64,000 bases of DNA from Lachnospiraceae bacterium (lineage in GTDB: Bacteria > Bacillota > Clostridia > Lachnospirales > Lachnospiraceae), in assembly GCA_016282915.1 (NCBI GenBank), contig JAEELW010000085.1:1-64000 (forward strand). Direction: 5' to 3'. Positions 59,740-64,000 of this stretch are shown in pieces. A model generated the notes under the pieces. It made no database searches, was not told the origin of the DNA, and was given only the letters and a program-made list of their open reading frames with translations. Positions within the stretch are counted from its first letter, which is position 1. Each line of letters opens with the position of its first letter. Position numbers and translations under genes: made by a program.

Positions 59740-60426
59740 ATGTCTTTTTCATCTGAAGTAAAAGCGGAACTGCAAAAAAAGGTCTTTACATCCCGGCAAA
59801 AAGAAGGTAACATAAGCGAATATGGGGCAAAACCTGCGGCATTGAGTGCCGAAAAGCGTCGTGCCTATCTGAGGGACTGTTTTCTGCGATACGGGACCAT
59901 GAGCGATCCGAAAAAGGATTATCGTCTGGAGTTTTCCTGTGATTCGCAGGAACTAACCGAGGGGATACGTTCGGTGCTTTCAAGCTTCGGGATCGAAGCG
60001 CATGAGAGTCTCCGAAAGGGGCGGCAGATCCTGTATATCAGGGAAAGCGAAGCGGTCGCGGATTTTCTGAATGTGACCGGAGCGCACAAAAGTCTCATGG
60101 AATTTGAAAACCTCCGTATCGAAAAAGGTTTGCGCAGCGACGTGAACCGGAGAGTGAACTGCGATACGGCCAATATCCGGAAAGCCCTGGAAGCGGCGGA
60201 GCGTCAGATCGAGGATATCCGTCTGATCCGGGACGAAAGCGGACTGGGCAGCCTGCCCGAGGGGCTGCGGCTGGTAGCGGAACTGAGGCTCGAGCATCCG
60301 GAAATGGGGCTGAACGAGCTCGGAGAGCTGCTGGACCCGCCGGTAGGAAAAAGCGGGATCAACCACCGCCTGCGGAAGCTCAGTGCGATGGCGGAAGAAC
60401 TGAGACAACGTAAGGAAATACAGTAA
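59740..60426 (+). CDS. whiA: WhiA-family DNA-binding protein, short form
   Basis: MSFSSEVKAEL N-terminus; RAYLRDCFLRYGTMSDPKKDYRLEF; RRVNCDTANIRKALEAAERQIEDI; ELGELLDPPVGKSGINHRLRKL. Confidence 0.88.
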   Translation: MSFSSEVKAELQKKVFTSRQKEGNISEYGAKPAALSAEKRRAYLRDCFLRYGTMSDPKKDYRLEFSCDSQELTEGIRSVLSSFGIEAHESLRKGRQILYIRESEAVADFLNVTGAHKSLMEFENLRIEKGLRSDVNRRVNCDTANIRKALEAAERQIEDIRLIRDESGLGSLPEGLRLVAELRLEHPEMGLNELGELLDPPVGKSGINHRLRKLSAMAEELRQRKEIQ

Positions 60427-60458
60427 GAGGGACCGGACGGATCCGGAATGGGAGGAAC

Positions 60459-60707
60459 ATGGAAAAGACAGTGATCGTGAAGCTGAAGGACGGTATCGAT
60501 GCCGATGTGGTATCCCTGCTGGTGCAGACAGCCTGCAAATATGACAGCAGCATTTATCTCCGTGAGGGAGAGCGCCGTGCGAATATGAAGAGCATCATGG
60601 GTATGATGAACATGGTGGCCGGCAGCGGGGAAGCGGTAACGGTAACAGCAGAGGGACCGGACGAAGAAGATGCGCTGGCCGGGATCGAAGCGATCCTGGT
60701 TCCTTAA
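60459..60707 (+). CDS. HPr-family protein, Crh-like (His15 absent, Ser46 context present)
   Basis: VKLKDGIDADVVSLLVQTACKYDSSIYL...ANMKSIMGMMNMVAGSGEAVTVTAEGPDEEDAL; directly after whiA. Confidence 0.85.
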   Translation: MEKTVIVKLKDGIDADVVSLLVQTACKYDSSIYLREGERRANMKSIMGMMNMVAGSGEAVTVTAEGPDEEDALAGIEAILVP

Positions 60708-60720
60708 AGGTGCGCGGTGC

Positions 60721-61593
60721 TCACCGGGATAGGATGAGCAGCCGGAGCAGATATAAGAGCAGCAGGTGAACCGGATAAAAAGCGTAGAAGAAATAGCGGG
60801 GCTGACGGCCCCGTTTTCCGTTGTACAGGGAAATGGGGATGAGGGCCGCAAGGCAGTAGACCTCCCTGAGAGAACTGAGGAAGAGGATCAGGCAGCAGAA
60901 GAGGCTGCCGGCCAGCGGATAAAAACGCCAGAGATACATGACGCAGATCGCGAGCACCCCGATGGCGCTGTAGTCGGTCTTTAAGAGCCAGGCGAGCGCG
61001 GAACCCGCAGCGATCACTCCCAGGTTCAGAAAAGTCAGGTACAGGCGTACCGCCGTGAGTTTTGTCCCTTTTTCCGTAAGCTTCATCACCGTCTTTTCTA
61101 GGCGGTCCATCACAAAGATACAGGCCAGTCCGATCAGGAGCGTGAAAAAGACATTCTGGTAGCCGAGATCCAGATATTTATCCCGGAAAGCAAGATCGAA
61201 GGGAACTTCGCTGATCAGGGCAAAGATCGAAAGACGCAGCAGGTATTTCGGGGCACTTTTCGTGTGGGAAAAGCCTTCGACCAGCATAAAGATATACAGG
61301 GGAAAAGCTACACGGCCGATATCCCGGAGGATATTGTAAGCCGGGTCGTTCATCGCCTTGATTCCGTTATGACGGCATACAAAGAGCAGTACGGCCGCGC
61401 CGATGTGGTCGGTGAGCATCGTCACTACGGCGATCCATTTCAATACGGCTGCGGAAAAAGGAAGTTTTTCCCCTGAAAAGGGAGGATGCCAGGCAAATCT
61501 TTGCAGATTTACCTGGCATAAATTATGAAAAAGTTTTGCTGATAATGTCTTATTCGGTTTCTCCGGACTGCTGTCCTTTGATGATCTAATCAT
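60721..61593 (-). CDS. TraX-family membrane protein
   Basis: LKWIAVVTMLTDHIGAAVLLF, GRVAFPLYIFMLVEGFSHTKS; multiple TMs; start uncertain. Confidence 0.8.
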   Translation of the reverse strand: MIRSSKDSSPEKPNKTLSAKLFHNLCQVNLQRFAWHPPFSGEKLPFSAAVLKWIAVVTMLTDHIGAAVLLFVCRHNGIKAMNDPAYNILRDIGRVAFPLYIFMLVEGFSHTKSAPKYLLRLSIFALISEVPFDLAFRDKYLDLGYQNVFFTLLIGLACIFVMDRLEKTVMKLTEKGTKLTAVRLYLTFLNLGVIAAGSALAWLLKTDYSAIGVLAICVMYLWRFYPLAGSLFCCLILFLSSLREVYCLAALIPISLYNGKRGRQPRYFFYAFYPVHLLLLYLLRLLILSR

Positions 61594-61717
61594 ATAATAG
61601 AAAAATGGATGAAAAATGTGTATTCAATAAACTTTGTTAAAACAATTTATGAACAGTTTATGAACATCGGTTTACTGCTGCAGAGTTCCGTTTCGCCCGG
61701 CGGGCGGGAAAAGCTCC

Positions 61718-62239
61718 TTATACTCTCTCGGGTTCCGGATATTCCACGCCGAAGGTTTCCACGGTGACCGTCTTCATGCGCTGATCCTCGATGGGACGGT
61801 CGCTGTAGCTGGTGGCTACGCAGGCGATGCGGTCCACCACGTCCAGGCCTTCGGTCACCTTGCCGAAAGCCGCATATTCGCCGTCCAGATGCGGAGAGGT
61901 CTTGTGCATGATGAAAAACTGGCTGCCGGCGGAATTGGGCATCATGGAACGGGCCATGGAGAGCACGCCGGGCGTATGCTTCAGGTCGTTCTTGAAACCG
62001 TTGGATGAAAACTCGCCGCGGATGCTGTAGCCGGGGCCGCCGGTGCCGTTTCCGTCCGGATCGCCGCCCTGCAGCATGAAGCCTTTGATCACGCGGTGAA
62101 AGATCAGGCCGTTGTAAAAGCCTTTTTTAACAAGACTGATAAAATTGTTGACGGTATTGGGCGCGATCTCGGGATAAAGCTCCGCAACGATCCTGCTGCC
62201 GTCTTCCATGATTATGGTTACTTCGGGATTCTGTGCCAT
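61718..62239 (-). CDS. Peptidyl-prolyl cis-trans isomerase, cyclophilin type
   Basis: FYNGLIFHRVIKGFMLQGGDPDGNGTGGPGYSI, NSAGSQFFIMHKTSPHLDGEYAAFGKVTEGLDVVD. Confidence 0.96.
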   Translation of the reverse strand: MAQNPEVTIIMEDGSRIVAELYPEIAPNTVNNFISLVKKGFYNGLIFHRVIKGFMLQGGDPDGNGTGGPGYSIRGEFSSNGFKNDLKHTPGVLSMARSMMPNSAGSQFFIMHKTSPHLDGEYAAFGKVTEGLDVVDRIACVATSYSDRPIEDQRMKTVTVETFGVEYPEPERV

Positions 62240-62452
62240 GGTATTTTCCTCCTTAAAACGCCGGTTTATATCGGATCCGCAAAAAGTTACTGTTTACGGC
62301 CGAACCGCGCAGCTGCTGCGCGATTATCGCCCAAATCTTCTGGCACGATTTACCGTAAAAATGCACGGGATCCCATACCGGACTACGCGCTGATTGTATC
62401 GTATTTGCGGGTTCTTTTCAAGTGTAAAAGAATATGGTAGAATATACTCTGT

Positions 62453-63631
62453 ATGCAAAGAGTATTGATCGTACACAATCATTACCGTATCCCCGGCGGC
62501 GAGGACGTGGTGGCGGACAACGAGGAGAAGCTTCTGAAGAGCCATGGACATGAGCTTTTCCGTTATGAACGTGATAACGGGGAACCGGTGGGGCATATCC
62601 GTATGCTCCTGTCCATGTTTTTTTCGCTGCGTACCTACCGGGAGATCCGGCAGCTGATCCGAGAAAAAAAGATCGATGTCGTACATGTGCATAATACGCT
62701 CTTTCTGATCAGCCCCTCGGTGTTTTACGCAGCGGTAAAGGAAGGAGTTCCGGTGGTGCAGACGCTTCACAATTTCCGCCTGCGCTGTGCGGCCGGGACC
62801 TTTTTCCGTAATGGCCGCGTCTGTGAGGACTGTGTGGAGAAGTGCGGCTGCTGTGCCCTGAAGGGCCGCTGTTACCGCGGGAGCCTCTTGCAGACGGCAG
62901 CGGTGCTTTTGATGAACGCTGTCCACAGGCTCAGCGGGATCTGGAAAAAAGTAAATTTCATATATCTCACGGAATTTGACCGGGAAAAGCTGAAAGGCCT
63001 GCACTGTAAAGGGAGCTTTATCAAGCCGAATTTCTGCTTTGCAGCCGAAGCAGGAAAGACTGATACGGAAGCCGCGGCAGCAGAAAAGCCCGGAGCAAAG
63101 GAAGAGCCCTATTATCTTGTCCTTGGCCGCATTGAGCATTTAAAAGGCAGCGCCCTGATCGCAAAGGCTTTTGCAAAGAATGGCCGCAGGCTCATCTTTG
63201 CGGGCAGCGGGGAGCAGCTTCCCGCCCTGAAGCGCTTTATCGAAAGAAAGGGCTTAAAGAATATCGAAACTGTGGGACAGCTCTCCCACGAAAAAGCCAT
63301 GGAACTGCTGGCGGGAGCCCGGGCCCTGATCGCGGCGCCGCAGTGGTACGAGACCTTCGGCATGGGCGTGATCGAAGCTTACAGCCTCGGCGTGCCCGTG
63401 ATCGCAGCGGATTTCGGGAACGTGGGAGCGCTGGTGAAGGACGGGGTTACGGGTGTGAAGTTTCAAAAATCTTCAGCCGGGCTGTACAGAGCAGTGGAGC
63501 GTTTTGAAAAAGCGGACCGCGGCAGGCTTTCGGAGAATGCACGCCGCGAGTATGAAGAGAAGTATTCTCCTGAGGTGAATTATCAAATGCTGAAAAAGAT
63601 CTACGATGAAATGACCGGAGAAGGATCATGA
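62453..63631 (+). CDS. Glycosyltransferase family 4 protein
   Basis: VDVVHVHNTLFLISPSVFYAA, LGRIEHLKGSALIAKAF, IAAPQWYETFGMGVIEAYSLGVPVIAADFGNVG. Confidence 0.9.
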   Translation: MQRVLIVHNHYRIPGGEDVVADNEEKLLKSHGHELFRYERDNGEPVGHIRMLLSMFFSLRTYREIRQLIREKKIDVVHVHNTLFLISPSVFYAAVKEGVPVVQTLHNFRLRCAAGTFFRNGRVCEDCVEKCGCCALKGRCYRGSLLQTAAVLLMNAVHRLSGIWKKVNFIYLTEFDREKLKGLHCKGSFIKPNFCFAAEAGKTDTEAAAAEKPGAKEEPYYLVLGRIEHLKGSALIAKAFAKNGRRLIFAGSGEQLPALKRFIERKGLKNIETVGQLSHEKAMELLAGARALIAAPQWYETFGMGVIEAYSLGVPVIAADFGNVGALVKDGVTGVKFQKSSAGLYRAVERFEKADRGRLSENARREYEEKYSPEVNYQMLKKIYDEMTGEGS

Positions 63632-64000
63632 GTCTGCGCAGTTTTTTACATAAAAGCAGGGTGCTGGTCTCCGGAGATATCAGGGAAATCGAACGAAACC
63701 GTATCGGCACAAGAAACGAAAAAGTGAAAAAACGTTACGGGGGAAAAGGACCGGTCTACTGTATCCTGCGTCTCTACAGCGATGAGGCTGGCCTCTTTAA
63801 TTATTATCTGAAGGGGGCGGCCGGCGTGAGCTATGCCCTGCAGCATGATATGATCCCCGTGATCGACATGCAGACAAAAGAAAATATCTTTTTTTCGAAG
63901 GAAGAAAGAAAGCAGAATAATGTCTGGGAGCTCTTTTTCAAACAGCCGGCAGGCGTGAGCTTTTCGGAAGTGAAGAAAAAGAAGAACTGCGTCGTGATCG
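63628..64000 (+). CDS. Partial CDS running off the window end, probable surface polysaccharide-related protein
   Basis: ATG overlaps previous stop (ATGA); MSLRSFLHKSRVLVSGDIREIERNRIGTRNEKVKKRYGGKGPVYCILRLYSDEAGLFNYYLKGAAGVSYALQHDMIPVIDMQ...; open to 64000. Confidence 0.6.
   Translation, partial: MSLRSFLHKSRVLVSGDIREIERNRIGTRNEKVKKRYGGKGPVYCILRLYSDEAGLFNYYLKGAAGVSYALQHDMIPVIDMQTKENIFFSKEERKQNNVWELFFKQPAGVSFSEVKKKKNCVVI

Overview
The window is about 64 kb of moderately GC-rich Firmicutes DNA. Gene content and order suggest a Clostridia/Lachnospiraceae-like chromosome (inference). Most of it is ordinary core genome: pgi, ddl-murF, plsC, a methyl-accepting chemotaxis protein, a full F-type ATP synthase operon (atpZ/I-B-E-F-H-A-G-D-C), manA, an NfnAB/SudAB-type oxidoreductase pair, MBOAT O-acetylation genes, ftsH, and uvrC-hprK-glk-murB-(acyltransferase)-rapZ-whiA-HPr-like. 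The most unusual part is 0.2-16.4 kb. It encodes two transmembrane Ser/Thr kinases with extracytoplasmic TPR-like tails, an extracytoplasmic vWA protein, two LRR/TPR proteins, a MORN protein, a 44-aa membrane microprotein missing from the ORF track, a membrane FHA protein and a membrane-anchored acidic repeat protein. Kinase 2 and the acidic repeat protein both carry arrays of T-E-x-L motifs (ETEILP, DGTEILxY, ETERLPGS), with Leu at Thr+3 as in some FHA ligands. In kinase 2 the array is inserted inside the kinase fold. I propose, as inference, a kinase / phospho-Thr array / FHA signalling system. Other notable points: a ~282-bp tandem noncoding repeat next to a ~190-bp foldback upstream of ftsH; a contracted WhiA; a Crh-like HPr lacking His15 but keeping the Ser46 context; a palindromic operator pair over a promoter; a possible G-tract frameshift; and a structured spacer inside the atp operon. 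No rRNA, tRNA, CRISPR array or transposase was recognised.
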